This document shows positions 27,946 through 36,417 of a DNA stretch of 64,000 bases, in pieces; the first letter of the stretch is position 1, and every line of letters starts with the position of its first letter. Under the pieces are notes generated by a model. It was not told where the DNA came from. It made no database searches and worked only from the letters and a program-made list of their open reading frames with translations. The position numbers and the translations under genes are program-made. This DNA comes from Sphingopyxis sp. Root154 (GTDB lineage Bacteria; Pseudomonadota; Alphaproteobacteria; Sphingomonadales; Sphingomonadaceae), in assembly GCF_001427105.1 (NCBI RefSeq), contig NZ_LMGI01000002.1, forward strand, positions 779,974 to 843,973. Reading direction: 5' to 3'.

Positions 27946-28593
27946 TTATCCAGCTGGCGCGTCGGCGAAGCGCGCGGTGACCTTGGCATCGATCCCCGCG
28001 GCCTTCAGCGGCATCGCGAAGCTCTGCTCGACCGCGGTCCGCGCCGCCCCCTGCGCGAGGCGCATCGGCGTCGCACCCTTTGCCTGCGCGATCAGTTCCT
28101 CCTGCGCGCGCTTGCGGTTCGCGGCGTCGAGCGTGCGCTCGGCGTCGGTGAGAGTCAGCAAAATTTCGCCATCGCGATATTCGCTGATCGCGTCGATATC
28201 GATCTCGGGTCCCGCGAGCCGCAGCGGGGGCAAGGTGACGGTGAGCGCATTGGTGGTCGCATCCCAGTCGAGATCGGACTGTTTCAACTTTCCGAGATCG
28301 AGTTCGTAACGCACCGTGCCCGGCATGATCATCGTCTTCTTCGCGCTCAGCCCCAGGCGGCTCTGCGTCGACGTCACGACGGCGACATAGCGCGCGGTGA
28401 AGGGCACGAGCACATTCTGCTCCTGCAATCCCTGCAGGCTCGCCGCGACGACGGTTTCGGGGTCATAGCCGCGCTGCCAGTCCTGCCACGCCGAAACCGC
28501 CCACCAGGCGGCGAGTGCCAGCAACGCCGCGGCGGCGAGCAGGGTGAGGCGCGGCAACAGGCGCGGTGCAGGCGAGGAAAAAGACTGGGTCAT
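27946..28593 (-). CDS. DUF4230 domain-containing membrane-anchored protein
   Basis: A 215-residue protein with a single N-terminal helix (LTLLAAAALLALAAWWAVSAW) and then a DUF4230-type domain: ARYVAVVTSTQSRLGLSAKKTMIMPGTVRYELDLGKLKQSDL followed by LTVTLPPLRLAGPEID and a long C-terminal helix with AAARTAVEQ-like content. Function is unknown for the family. I chose the ATG at 28593, which overlaps the upstream gene's stop (ATGA); a longer form from 28614 would overlap it more. Confidence 0.8.
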   Translation of the reverse strand: MTQSFSSPAPRLLPRLTLLAAAALLALAAWWAVSAWQDWQRGYDPETVVAASLQGLQEQNVLVPFTARYVAVVTSTQSRLGLSAKKTMIMPGTVRYELDLGKLKQSDLDWDATTNALTVTLPPLRLAGPEIDIDAISEYRDGEILLTLTDAERTLDAANRKRAQEELIAQAKGATPMRLAQGAARTAVEQSFAMPLKAAGIDAKVTARFADAPAG

Positions 28594-29369
28594 GGTGTCG
28601 TATAATCCGAACATTCGGGCGCCGGCCGGTCCATTTCATAGCGCGACGTCGCGGGGTTGTAACGCAGCGTGCGTTCATAGCTGCACTCGGGGTCTTTTTC
28701 GTGGATGAGGTCGGCGGCCTTGAGGCGCTGGCCGCTATTGTCCTGCGACCGGCGAGAGGTGCGCGGATAGGCGGTCGCAACCGCGCGATAGGTCAGCGCG
28801 GGAAGCTCTCCGGTCTCGACCGGCCCGGCGGACAGGGTACCGGTGAAATTATAATCGTCGTGGCACGCCTCGCGCCGGTCTTTCATATCCTGTTCCGAAA
28901 AACAGGCGCGGATCATCAGCGAGCTGTCCCACACGACGTCGAGCACCTCATCGCCGACGCGCATGTTCGAAGGCGTAGAGTCGAGACGCAGCAGGCGCAG
29001 CCGGCTGCCATTGCCGCCGCCGCCCGAATACATCGTGGTGTAGCTGATCACGACGCCCATCAGATATTGGCGCGCATCGGCCGCCGCGTCACCGTGCGGC
29101 GGAACGGCGACAAGATACGGCCAGAGGCCGAGCGACTGACCGTCATCGCGGTTGTACGGAAGCGGCAGATCCCTTGCGTCGCCGCTCGCCGGCGCGGTCA
29201 GAACGAGCCCGCTATCGGCCTCGCCCGCATTCGCAGAACCCGGCAGATCGAGGCACAGGCTTTTGTCGGGAAGGCATTTCCTATCGCCCTCGCCCGCGAC
29301 GAGCGCGATGACGACGGGATCGGATGCGACCGCAGGCTGCGCGGCGGCGATCAGGAGCGGCATCAGCAT
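28590..29369 (-). CDS. exported protein of unknown function
   Basis: A 259-residue product starting with a short signal peptide (MLMPLLIAAAQPAVAS), probably cut after AVA-S. The body has several cysteines (KCLPDKSLCLDL, ACFSEQDMKDRREACHDDYNF, DPECSYERT, APECSDYTTP), likely paired in the periplasm. No family comes to mind. It begins directly after the stop of the MBL-fold gene (TAG then ATG) and its own stop overlaps the DUF4230 start, so the three make one translationally linked unit. Confidence 0.75.
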   Translation of the reverse strand: MLMPLLIAAAQPAVASDPVVIALVAGEGDRKCLPDKSLCLDLPGSANAGEADSGLVLTAPASGDARDLPLPYNRDDGQSLGLWPYLVAVPPHGDAAADARQYLMGVVISYTTMYSGGGGNGSRLRLLRLDSTPSNMRVGDEVLDVVWDSSLMIRACFSEQDMKDRREACHDDYNFTGTLSAGPVETGELPALTYRAVATAYPRTSRRSQDNSGQRLKAADLIHEKDPECSYERTLRYNPATSRYEMDRPAPECSDYTTP

Positions 29370-30287
29370 CTAGGCGAGCATCCATTCATCGTTATCGTTG
29401 CGCACAGCGCCACGCGCCTGGAGGTCGATCAGATGCGCGAGCACCGAGCGTCCCGCGGCGCCGGTCAGCCGCGGGTCGAGCCCCTTGTACATATGCTTCA
29501 CCATCTCGGGGATGACGCTTGTCCCTTTTTCGAGTTCCCGCAAGATCTGCCGCTCGCGCTGCCTGCGGTGGCCGAGCATACCGCGCACGAGTTGCCGCGG
29601 CTTGGTCACCGCGGGGCCGTGCGCCGGATAATAGACGCGGTCTTCGCGGTCATAGAGTTTCGACAGGCTCGCCATATAGGCCGCCATGTCGCCGTCGGGC
29701 GGGCTGACGACGCTGGTCGACCAGGCCATGACATGATCGCCGGTGAACAAAGCGCCGCTCTCGACGAGGCCGAAGCAGAGATGGTTCGAGGTATGCCCGG
29801 GGGTCGCTACGGCTTCCAGCGTCCAGCCATCGCCCGAAATCCGCTCGCCGTCGGACAATACGCGGTCGGGGGCATAATCGGGGTCGAACGCCGAATCGGC
29901 GCGCGGCCCGTCGTCGGACAGCGCCAGCGGCGCGCAGCCGATGATCGGCGCACCCGTCGCTTCTTTCAGCGGCGCGGCGGCGGGCGAATGATCGCGGTGG
30001 GTGTGGGTGCAGAGGATCGCGGCGATGCGCTGGCCTTCGGTCGCGCGCAGGATCGCGTCGACATGGCCGGTGCCGTTGGTGTCGGCAGGATCGCCGATGC
30101 TGAGCCCCGATCCGGTCGGGCCGGGATCGATCACCGCGACATCGCTGCCCGCGCCGACGATCCATGTCTGGGTGCCGGTGAAAGTATAGGGCGACGGGTT
30201 GGGCGCGAGCACGCGCCGCACCAGCGGCTCATGCTGTTCGCACTCGCCGGCGCGGATGCTGTCGGGCCAGGGCTTTTCTTCGCTCAT
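29370..30287 (-). CDS. MBL-fold metallo-hydrolase (LACTB2/glyoxalase II-like)
   Basis: A 305-residue metallo-beta-lactamase-fold enzyme. The metal motif THTHRDH gives His95, His97, Asp99 and His100; further ligands are in VATPGHTSNHLCF and FTGDHVMAW. A small winged-helix-like domain follows (GLDPRLTGAAGRSVLAHLIDLQARGAV), the layout of LACTB2-type hydrolases or endoribonucleases. No signal peptide. The start is the ATG at 30287 (MSEEKPWPDS); longer in-frame starts have no ribosome site. It leads the three-gene unit with the exported and DUF4230 genes. Confidence 0.87.
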   Translation of the reverse strand: MSEEKPWPDSIRAGECEQHEPLVRRVLAPNPSPYTFTGTQTWIVGAGSDVAVIDPGPTGSGLSIGDPADTNGTGHVDAILRATEGQRIAAILCTHTHRDHSPAAAPLKEATGAPIIGCAPLALSDDGPRADSAFDPDYAPDRVLSDGERISGDGWTLEAVATPGHTSNHLCFGLVESGALFTGDHVMAWSTSVVSPPDGDMAAYMASLSKLYDREDRVYYPAHGPAVTKPRQLVRGMLGHRRQRERQILRELEKGTSVIPEMVKHMYKGLDPRLTGAAGRSVLAHLIDLQARGAVRNDNDEWMLA

Positions 30288-30353
30288 GCCGCCCATGTGG
30301 CATCGCGCGGGACGAAGGAAAAGGGATGGACGTGAAAAAGGGAGGAGGCCTGA

Positions 30354-30383
30354 GAAAGGGAGCGGCATGGGCCGCCCCCTTTC
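30354..30383 (-). terminator. hairpin downstream of the M56 peptidase gene
   Basis: GAAAGGG and GCGGC arms (30354-30366) face GCCGC and CCCTTTC (30371-30383) around an ATGG loop, with one mismatch. It lies 58 bases past the stop codon of the gene ending at 30441. There is no T run on the minus strand, so it may only weaken read-through into the MBL gene. Confidence 0.4.
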
Positions 30384-30440
30384 CCCGCCCCTGCCGCCGG
30401 CCCCACCGGGGAGTAAAGGCCGGCGGTGAAGCTGCTCGGG

Positions 30441-32108
30441 TCAGTGCCCCGATTTCTCGATCTCGGCGATCGCCTTTTCGAGGTCGGCGGCGACCTTGGC
30501 ACGCATGTCCTCGGACAGGCTGCGTGCGCGTTCGCCCTCGACAAAGGCCTCGCGCGCCTTCTTCAGCGCCGACAGCCGCGCCGCCTTGGCTTCGGGCCCG
30601 TCGCTGCATGCGAACATCATGACATGGCTGCGCTTGTTGCCGGTGCTTTCGTCGCGGTTGACGATCGGCGCCGCCTTGCCGTCACCGCATTTGCCCATGA
30701 TCATCGCCTGCCCGTGAGTGCTCCAGGTGCCGTGCATTGGGGCCATTGGCGGGATTGGGGGCATCGGGGCCATGACGGTGCGGATACGCTCCTTACGCTT
30801 CGCCTCGAGCTTGTCGGCGATCGCTTCGGCGCGTTTTCCTGTGATGCCCTGTTCCTTTAGCGTCGCGATGACATCGTCGCGCGACAAGCCGCCGGGCGAG
30901 CGGATTTCGATGCGGCGTAGCTTGTCCTTGCCGTCGGCGGGAGCGAACATCACCGCGGGCGCCTGGCCTTCGTCGCCCTCGCGGCGGATGACGATGCGGT
31001 GGACTTCGCGCTTCTTCTTGCCGTCGTCGGTTGCGGCGTCGTCGCTGTGCTCGGAGAAGACCATCATGCCGGGCGCATCGGGTGCCTCGGAGGGAAGCGG
31101 CGGTTCGGGCGGTGCCGGCGGCGCGGGCGGTTCGCCGAGGTCGACGGTCTGCGCCTTCGCCATGACGATACCCGCGGGGACGAGCGTCGCCGTCGCACCA
31201 AGCACGGCCAGCGTCGCGCTGCCGATCAGCAATCGGCCGACGAGGCCGCGCTTCTTTGAAATATCCCCTTGCGTCAACATCGTCAGCCTCTCCTGCAGAT
31301 TATCGTGGACCGCCATCGGCGCGGCGAGCGACAGGCGCGGCCCGACCGCGGCCTTGACGATCGCGGTCGCATAGCGCGCGGTCCGCTCGCCGCGTTCGTC
31401 GCAGTCGGTCATCGTCAGCACGCGCGCGTCGCACGCCGCTTCCTGATCGAAACGAAAGGCGCGGATGGCGCGCCAGGCGAAAGGGTTGAACCATTGGGCG
31501 GCGAGCAGCACAAGCGCCGCGCTGTTCGCCCACAAATCGCCGTGGCGGTGGTGCGACAGCTCGTGATCGATCGCCAGCGCACGCTCCTCGGCGACATAGC
31601 GCGCGAAGAAATCTTGCGGGACAGCGACGTAGCGCTGCCACAGCCCGAAAGCGACCGGGCCGTCGACCGCGTCGGACATCACCAGCCGGATGTTGCCGAT
31701 CGGCTCAAGCTCGACCGCCTCGCCCAGCACCGCGCGGCGGAAACGCTGATGCGACACCATCGCGGTTACCAGCACGGCGATCATCCCCGCCGCCCAGAGC
31801 GCGAAGGCGAGCGGGATCAGGTCGGCGAGCGACCAGAGCGGCTCGGCCGAGACGGGCGCCGCGACGGGCAGGCCTACGGGCACCGTCACGGCCATTTCGG
31901 CCGCCGGCTCGGGCATGACCACGATCGGATCGGCGAAGGGCAAGGGCGGCAGCACCAGCCGCAGCGCGGGCACGGCCCACAGCGCATAGGTGAGCCGCGG
32001 CCCGAAATGCCGCGCGAACGGCTTGCGGACGACCAGAACCAGCAGGACGAGGATGGCGGTGACGACGAGCGTATCGGCCCACGCCTGGAGCAGCATCCCG
32101 GCGTTCAT
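30441..32108 (-). CDS. BlaR1-like M56 family membrane metallopeptidase
   Basis: A 555-residue membrane protease of the M56 (BlaR1/MecR1) family. N-terminal helices (LVVTAILVLLVLVV and LADLIPLAFALWAAGMIAVLV) flank the protease domain, whose zinc site is HELSH at residues 182-186. In the classic systems, such a protease cleaves the BlaI/MecI repressor. Here the C-terminal half is not a penicillin-binding sensor: it is a Pro-rich segment (PPAPPAPPEPPLPSEAP) and a charged helical domain. The signal it senses is therefore unknown. Its start overlaps the repressor gene's stop (32105-32108). Confidence 0.87.
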   Translation of the reverse strand: MNAGMLLQAWADTLVVTAILVLLVLVVRKPFARHFGPRLTYALWAVPALRLVLPPLPFADPIVVMPEPAAEMAVTVPVGLPVAAPVSAEPLWSLADLIPLAFALWAAGMIAVLVTAMVSHQRFRRAVLGEAVELEPIGNIRLVMSDAVDGPVAFGLWQRYVAVPQDFFARYVAEERALAIDHELSHHRHGDLWANSAALVLLAAQWFNPFAWRAIRAFRFDQEAACDARVLTMTDCDERGERTARYATAIVKAAVGPRLSLAAPMAVHDNLQERLTMLTQGDISKKRGLVGRLLIGSATLAVLGATATLVPAGIVMAKAQTVDLGEPPAPPAPPEPPLPSEAPDAPGMMVFSEHSDDAATDDGKKKREVHRIVIRREGDEGQAPAVMFAPADGKDKLRRIEIRSPGGLSRDDVIATLKEQGITGKRAEAIADKLEAKRKERIRTVMAPMPPIPPMAPMHGTWSTHGQAMIMGKCGDGKAAPIVNRDESTGNKRSHVMMFACSDGPEAKAARLSALKKAREAFVEGERARSLSEDMRAKVAADLEKAIAEIEKSGH

Positions 32109-32473
32109 GACTTCAGCCTCTTCAGCAAGGCTTCGATCTCGGCGATGTCGGTGTCGGTCAGCGCCTCGCGGTCGGCGAGATGCGCGATCAGCGGGCTGAC
32201 GCGGCCGCCGAACAGGCGGTCGACGAAACGCTGCGATTCCTCACCGACGGCGTCGGCGCGTTCGATCGCGGGACTGTAGAGATAGCGCCGGCCGTCGGCT
32301 TCCGCCGTCACCGCGCCCTTCTGGACCAGCCGTGCGAGCAAGGTCTTGACCGTCGCTTGTGTCCAGCCGTTGATCTTGCCGATCCGCGAGGTCAGGTCGG
32401 CGGCGGTCTGTGGGGCTTTGTCCCACAGCGCCGACAGCACCTGCATCTCCGACTCGCTTGCTCGTTCTGCCAT
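32105..32473 (-). CDS. BlaI/MecI/CopY family transcriptional repressor
   Basis: A 122-residue winged-helix repressor. The DNA-binding domain is the first 75 residues (SESEMQVLSALWDKAPQTAADL, GWTQATVKTLLARLVQKGAV, GRRYLYSPAI) and the C-terminal helices form the dimer, including the region where M56 proteases cut in BlaI and MecI. The ATG at 32473 is preceded, 37 bases away, by the 16 bp palindrome at 32510-32525 that fits the BlaI operator core, so it very likely represses its own two-gene operon. Confidence 0.92.
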   Translation of the reverse strand: MAERASESEMQVLSALWDKAPQTAADLTSRIGKINGWTQATVKTLLARLVQKGAVTAEADGRRYLYSPAIERADAVGEESQRFVDRLFGGRVSPLIAHLADREALTDTDIAEIEALLKRLKS

Positions 32474-32509
32474 GCGGACCCCTCCCATTGGCGTCGTCGT
32501 CACCGATGC

Positions 32510-32525
32510 GACTACAAATGTAGTC
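32510..32525. promoter_or_regulatory. BlaI-type operator GACTACAAATGTAGTC
   Basis: A perfect 7+2+7 bp inverted repeat, GACTACA-AA-TGTAGTC, containing the TACA-N2-TGTA core known for BlaI/MecI-type repressors. It lies 37 bp upstream of the repressor's start codon, at the position expected for autoregulation. Confidence 0.85.
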
Positions 32526-32899
32526 AAAGGGCTGAACGCTTCCTGAACGAAGCCGAACATCGAAGTGTCGGGATTTTTGACAGCGTGCGATCCCGGTAAG
32601 GAATTGCTAACCAGCGTCTCGCGCCAAAATCGGCGAACGCCGTAAATTGGCACGGCAATTGTATAGTATCTAATGTTCCCGAGTGTTCCGCTCATTGGAG
32701 CGGTGGGGGACATCAGTCTGGTCCCTGATGTCCCCTGCCCCCACCCGGGAAAACCCCACTTGCCCCCGATGCAGACGGGGGGCGGAGCGGCCGAAAGGCC
32801 CCGCCCCCCGGAAGCTTTATCACCCGAACGAAAAAAGGACGGACCGCAATGGCGGCCCGTCCAGATATGGCCGCCGCGAACGGCGGCCACCCCATTCGC
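32526..32899. other. non-coding region with five tandem hairpins
   Basis: Between the BlaI operator and the exported Gly-rich gene I see no reading frame with normal codon use. The DNA instead holds a run of perfect hairpins: CCGCTC-ATTG-GAGCGG (32688-32703); GGGGACATCAG/CTGATGTCCCC, 11 bp, loop of 8 (32706-32735); CGGGGGGCGG/CCGCCCCCCG capped by GGCC-GAAA-GGCC (32776-32810); the terminator at 32831-32862; and GGCCGCC-GCGAAC-GGCGGCC (32870-32889). An AT-richer patch at 32655-32675 could be a promoter reading right. Confidence 0.5.
32831..32862 (-). terminator. rho-independent terminator of the Gly-rich exported protein gene
   Basis: On the minus strand the stem is GGACGG (complement of 32857-32862) with CCGTCC (complement of 32837-32842), extended by inner GC pairs, followed by six T (complement of 32831-32836). 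It lies 38 bases past the stop codon. Confidence 0.8.
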
Positions 32900-33751
32900 T
32901 TATTCGGCTTCCTGCTGCTCGGCCGCTTTCTTGAGCTGGCCCTTGGTCATGCCGGTGACGAGGACATCGCCCGACCCCGCAAAGCTTGCTGCGGGCAGCG
33001 TCGCGACGCGGTCACCGACCTCGACCGTCACCGCCTGCACGACACCGCCGCCCGTCTGGCGCAATTCCTGGACATGGCCGATCACCTTGCCACGCGCGTC
33101 GGTCACCGCCATGCCGGGTTCGACGGCGAACATCCCCGCGCCATTGGCCGCGCCGCTACCGGCGGCGGCGAGCTGGCCGAGGCTGCCCTGGAAGCTGCCC
33201 GCGACCGACCCGGCGCCGCTGGCGCTGCCTGAGACGTTCGACAGTGCGGCGCCGGTCCGGTCACGGGCAGTCCCGACCGCACCGCGCGCGGTGCCGGTGG
33301 CGGTCGAAGCCACGCCCCTTGCAGTACCAACGGTGCCGCGCGCGGTGCTGCCGACGAAATCGGTCCCCACCGCCTGCGCATCGAGGCTGCCGCTGCCCGA
33401 AGCGTTGCCCGAGCCGCTGGCGTTACCCCCAAGGCTGTTGCCGAGCAGATCGCCGCTGCCGTTCGCCGAGCCCTTGCCGTTCGCATCGGCATTGCCTTTG
33501 CCCTGAACACGGCCCGAACGGCGGTCAACCTGCGCGTCGCCGCGGCCCGATCCGGTCAGATCGCCCGCGCCGCCAAGCGTGCCGCCGATAGGGCCGGTCG
33601 GATTGCCGAGCGTCCCGCCCAGCGTGCCGCCGAGGTTACCGCCCAGGCCGCCACTGCCACTGCCGCCGAGCAGCTGCGCATTGGCCGGAGCCGAAAAGGC
33701 CATGGCCGACGCGGCGAGCGCGATGGCCGAAATGAAGATGCGATTTGCCAT
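32900..33751 (-). CDS. exported Gly/Ala/Ser-rich protein with a PRC-barrel-like C-terminus
   Basis: A 283-residue product. A clear signal peptide (MANRIFISAIALAASAMAFSAPANAQ) precedes a low-complexity middle built from GG, GN and GS repeats, with GDLTGSGRGDAQVDRRSGRVQGKGNADANG as a less repetitive block. The last 80 residues (AVDARGKVIGHVQEL-like, TVEVGDRVATLPAASFAG) resemble a PRC-barrel strand pattern. An AGGAGAAG ribosome site is 5 bases before the ATG at 33751. Role unknown; the composition suggests a secreted or surface-structural protein. It is 92 bp upstream, in the same direction, of nothing else before its terminator. Confidence 0.75.
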   Translation of the reverse strand: MANRIFISAIALAASAMAFSAPANAQLLGGSGSGGLGGNLGGTLGGTLGNPTGPIGGTLGGAGDLTGSGRGDAQVDRRSGRVQGKGNADANGKGSANGSGDLLGNSLGGNASGSGNASGSGSLDAQAVGTDFVGSTARGTVGTARGVASTATGTARGAVGTARDRTGAALSNVSGSASGAGSVAGSFQGSLGQLAAAGSGAANGAGMFAVEPGMAVTDARGKVIGHVQELRQTGGGVVQAVTVEVGDRVATLPAASFAGSGDVLVTGMTKGQLKKAAEQQEAE

Positions 33752-33843
33752 TGGTCTTCTCCTGAATTTTCGGCCCGGAGGGGATGGGCCTGGAGAGAGA
33801 ACGATGGCGCGTTCGATTCTCTTCCGAAAAATCCCGGGGGCGC

Positions 33844-35112
33844 TCAGCGGCCTCCGCAAGTCCCGCAAATCAGGCCGTGGCCATAGATTTTGTCGCGCCC
33901 CTTCTTGCCCAGATCACGTGCTTCCATAACGAGCGCCGCGACGGCGGGGCCGATGCGATCGATCGCGGGGGCAGGATAGCGAAGCGCAAGCCGTCCGGCG
34001 ACGAGCGGTGCGGCGAAAGACGTGCCGCGCAGCCGGTCGCTGCCTACTGCCCCCGTCGCCGCCAGCACCGCGTCGCCAGGCGCAGCGAAATCGACATGCA
34101 GCGCGCGCCCGGCCTCGGGCAGCGCGCGCGCTTTCGCGTCGACCCCGGTCACCGCAAACACGCCCTTGTAGGAAGCCGGATAGGCGGGCGGTGCGGCGGG
34201 CCCGTCGTTGCCGACCGCCGCGACGATCAGCATCCCGCGCTGCTGCGCCCGCGAAACGGCTGTCGAAAGCAGTTTGTTGTCCGGTCCGACAAGGCTGATC
34301 GTCGTCACCGCAACACTGTTTTGGACGAGCCAGCCGAGTGCACGCGCGATCGCGCTGGCGTTGCCGCCCGCCGGGTCGGTCCCATAGACATCGGCCGCGA
34401 GCAGGCGCTGGCCGGGCGCCGCGCCCTGCACCGCGCCGCTTCCAACGAGCAGCGACGCCACCGCCGTGCCATGGCGGCTCGCCGACGGCGCACCTTCCGC
34501 AAAGCCGCGCTGTTCGACCCGCCCGGCGACCGATGGATGCGCCGCGACGCCGCCGTCGATCAGCCCGAGGCTCGCTTTGCCGCTGCCCGGGGCCGTTGCG
34601 AGCGCCACGCCGGGCAACACGCCGCCCGGCCCGCTCGCGAAATAGAGATTGTCGACGTCTACCTCGGCGCCCGGGAGCAGCTTCGCGAGCTGTTTGCGCG
34701 CCCGGCCAAGGCTGCGCCCGTCGGGCACGCGAAACCGTGCGAGATCGAGATCAAGTCCCTCGATGCGCTCGCGGTCGATCAGCACGAACCCCGCCTCGCC
34801 CGCCCGCGCGATCATTGCCGCATCGACCCCGCTCGCGACAAGGACGCCGCGTATCGCGGGTTCGCCGCGCTCGTCCAGCTCGATGCTGTCGCGATTGCTG
34901 CGGACCAGCGCGGAGATGCGGTCGAGCCGGACATCCAGCAACCGATCACCGATCCCGGCCAGCCGCCCTGCATCCATCTCGGGCAGCGACGGCAGCGTGC
35001 GCGCGGCATCGGGAAGCTGAACTTGCGGTAGCGCGATCTGAGCCGCGACGCGCGCGTCGGTCCCGCCGAGCAGGAAGCAAAGCATTGCCAATGATGTCGT
35101 CCAAAATCGCAT
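33844..35112 (-). CDS. secreted S8 family (subtilisin-like) serine peptidase
   Basis: A 422-residue protein with a signal peptide (MRFWTTSLAMLCFLLGGTDA). The catalytic triad is seen as Asp in SLGLIDGG, His in SRHGTAVASL and Ser in RGTSFAAPLVAG; the oxyanion Asn is in AAVGNDGPA (Asp186, His214, Ser365 and Asn302 from the ATG at 35112). An N-terminal region of about 170 residues precedes the catalytic domain and may be a prodomain. A GTG at 35124 is the alternative start. It is divergent from an ECF sigma factor, 111 bp away, which suggests regulated expression. Confidence 0.87.
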   Translation of the reverse strand: MRFWTTSLAMLCFLLGGTDARVAAQIALPQVQLPDAARTLPSLPEMDAGRLAGIGDRLLDVRLDRISALVRSNRDSIELDERGEPAIRGVLVASGVDAAMIARAGEAGFVLIDRERIEGLDLDLARFRVPDGRSLGRARKQLAKLLPGAEVDVDNLYFASGPGGVLPGVALATAPGSGKASLGLIDGGVAAHPSVAGRVEQRGFAEGAPSASRHGTAVASLLVGSGAVQGAAPGQRLLAADVYGTDPAGGNASAIARALGWLVQNSVAVTTISLVGPDNKLLSTAVSRAQQRGMLIVAAVGNDGPAAPPAYPASYKGVFAVTGVDAKARALPEAGRALHVDFAAPGDAVLAATGAVGSDRLRGTSFAAPLVAGRLALRYPAPAIDRIGPAVAALVMEARDLGKKGRDKIYGHGLICGTCGGR

Positions 35113-35170
35113 CGCAAGTCTCACAAGGATCGGCGTCTCAACCGGTTCCCGAAAAAATTTAGCATGGTGC

Positions 35171-35202
35171 GGAAGAAACGATAGAAGCCACTCGTTTCTT
35201 CC
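35171..35202. promoter_or_regulatory. perfect 11 bp inverted repeat upstream of the ECF sigma gene
   Basis: GGAAGAAACGA (35171-35181) and TCGTTTCTTCC (35192-35202) are exact reverse complements around a 10-base loop, ending 21 bases before the sigma factor ATG. It lies in the 111 bp gap shared with the divergent peptidase gene. It could be an operator, or a hairpin in the sigma mRNA leader. Confidence 0.6.
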
Positions 35203-35223
35203 TCGAACAACCGAAAGGCGAAA

Positions 35224-35712
35224 ATGCGCTTCGAAGAAGAACTGGTCGAATTGCTGCCCCGTCTGCGCCGCTTTGCGCGCGGACTGGCGCGCGATGCCAG
35301 CGACGCCGACGATTTATGCCAGGCGGCGATCGAACGCGCATTGAAATCGCAGGAACAGTGGCAACAAGGAACGAGACTGGACAGCTGGATGTACCGCATC
35401 ACCCGCAACCTCTGGATCGACGATCGCCGAGCGGCCGGGCGCCGCGGCATCCACACGCCGATCGATGACGCCGCCACGCAGGTCGCCGGCGACGGTGCGG
35501 CCGAGGTCGAGGCCGGCGCGCTGCGCGGCGATGTCGATGGCGCGATGGCGCGCCTGCCCGACGAACAACGCGAAGTCGTGATGCTCGTCCTCGTCGAAGG
35601 CTATGCGTACCGCGAGGCGGCAGACATACTGGAAGTGCCGATCGGCACCGTCACCTCGCGCCTTGCGCGCGGGCGCGAAACATTGATGCATTTGCTGGGA
35701 GAGGCCGCATGA
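35224..35712 (+). CDS. ECF-type RNA polymerase sigma factor
   Basis: A 162-residue group IV sigma factor. Region 2 is LPRLRRFARGLARDASDADDLCQAAIERAL with WMYRITRNLWIDDRR, and region 4 is LPDEQREVVMLVLVEGYAYREAADILEVPIGTVTSRLARGRETL, the -35-binding helix-turn-helix. No extra C-terminal domain. Its stop overlaps the start of the next gene (ATGA), which looks like its anti-sigma factor. ECF subgroup and signal cannot be decided from sequence. Confidence 0.92.
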   Translation: MRFEEELVELLPRLRRFARGLARDASDADDLCQAAIERALKSQEQWQQGTRLDSWMYRITRNLWIDDRRAAGRRGIHTPIDDAATQVAGDGAAEVEAGALRGDVDGAMARLPDEQREVVMLVLVEGYAYREAADILEVPIGTVTSRLARGRETLMHLLGEAA

Positions 35713-36410
35713 GTTTCGACCCCGCCACCGTCGCCGCCTTTGTCGACGGCGAACTCGACGACCTGACCGCACGCCGCATCGAGCGCGAAGCGGCAAACGA
35801 CCCCGCGCTTGCCGCCGAAATCGCGCGGCACCGGACGCTGCAAGCACGGCTGACTGCCCATTATGCCCCTGTGCTCGATGAGGCGGTGCCCGGGCGGCTC
35901 CGCGCGCTGCTCGCGACGTCCGACAAGGTCGACACCAGCCTCGCCGGGCGCCGCGAAGCGAAGCGGGTACGCTTCGCACCGATCCACTTTGGGGCGATCG
36001 CGGCCTCGCTCGCGCTGGGGCTGGCCCTGGGACTACGGCCGTGGATGCCCCCCGCAAGCGTCACTGAAGCAAATGGCACCATTATCGCCGCAGGTCCGCT
36101 TGCCAAGGCACTCGATACGCAGCTTGCCTCCAGTCAATCGACGAATGCGGCGGTGCGGATCGGTCTCAGCTTCGAAGACAAGGCCGGCCGCTACTGCCGC
36201 AGTTTCGAAAGCCAGTCGCTGAACGGCATTGGCTGCCGCGACAGCGGACGCTGGCATCTCGAACGGACGATGACGGGACAGGCGGGCGCCGATTATCGTC
36301 AGGCGTCGTCGGGCGAACTCGCCGCCGCCGCAGCGAAAATGATGACGGGCGATCCGCTCGACGCCGCGGCCGAACGGCAAGCGCGCGCCAAGGGCTGGGC
36401 GCGCCGCTGA
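35709..36410 (+). CDS. anti-sigma factor, membrane-anchored
   Basis: A 233-residue partner of the ECF sigma factor. The N-terminal 60 residues (VAAFVDGELDDLTARRIEREAANDPALAAEIARHRTL) are the anti-sigma/zinc-finger-like (DUF4880-like) helical segment, though the usual zinc Cys/His set is not evident. One helix (HFGAIAASLALGLALGL, about residues 98-114) crosses the membrane and the C-terminal part (SFEDKAGRYCRSFESQSLNGIGCRD) is periplasmic. It is translationally coupled to the sigma gene, as is usual for such pairs. Confidence 0.82.
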   Translation: MSFDPATVAAFVDGELDDLTARRIEREAANDPALAAEIARHRTLQARLTAHYAPVLDEAVPGRLRALLATSDKVDTSLAGRREAKRVRFAPIHFGAIAASLALGLALGLRPWMPPASVTEANGTIIAAGPLAKALDTQLASSQSTNAAVRIGLSFEDKAGRYCRSFESQSLNGIGCRDSGRWHLERTMTGQAGADYRQASSGELAAAAAKMMTGDPLDAAAERQARAKGWARR

Positions 36411-36417
36411 CGATTTT

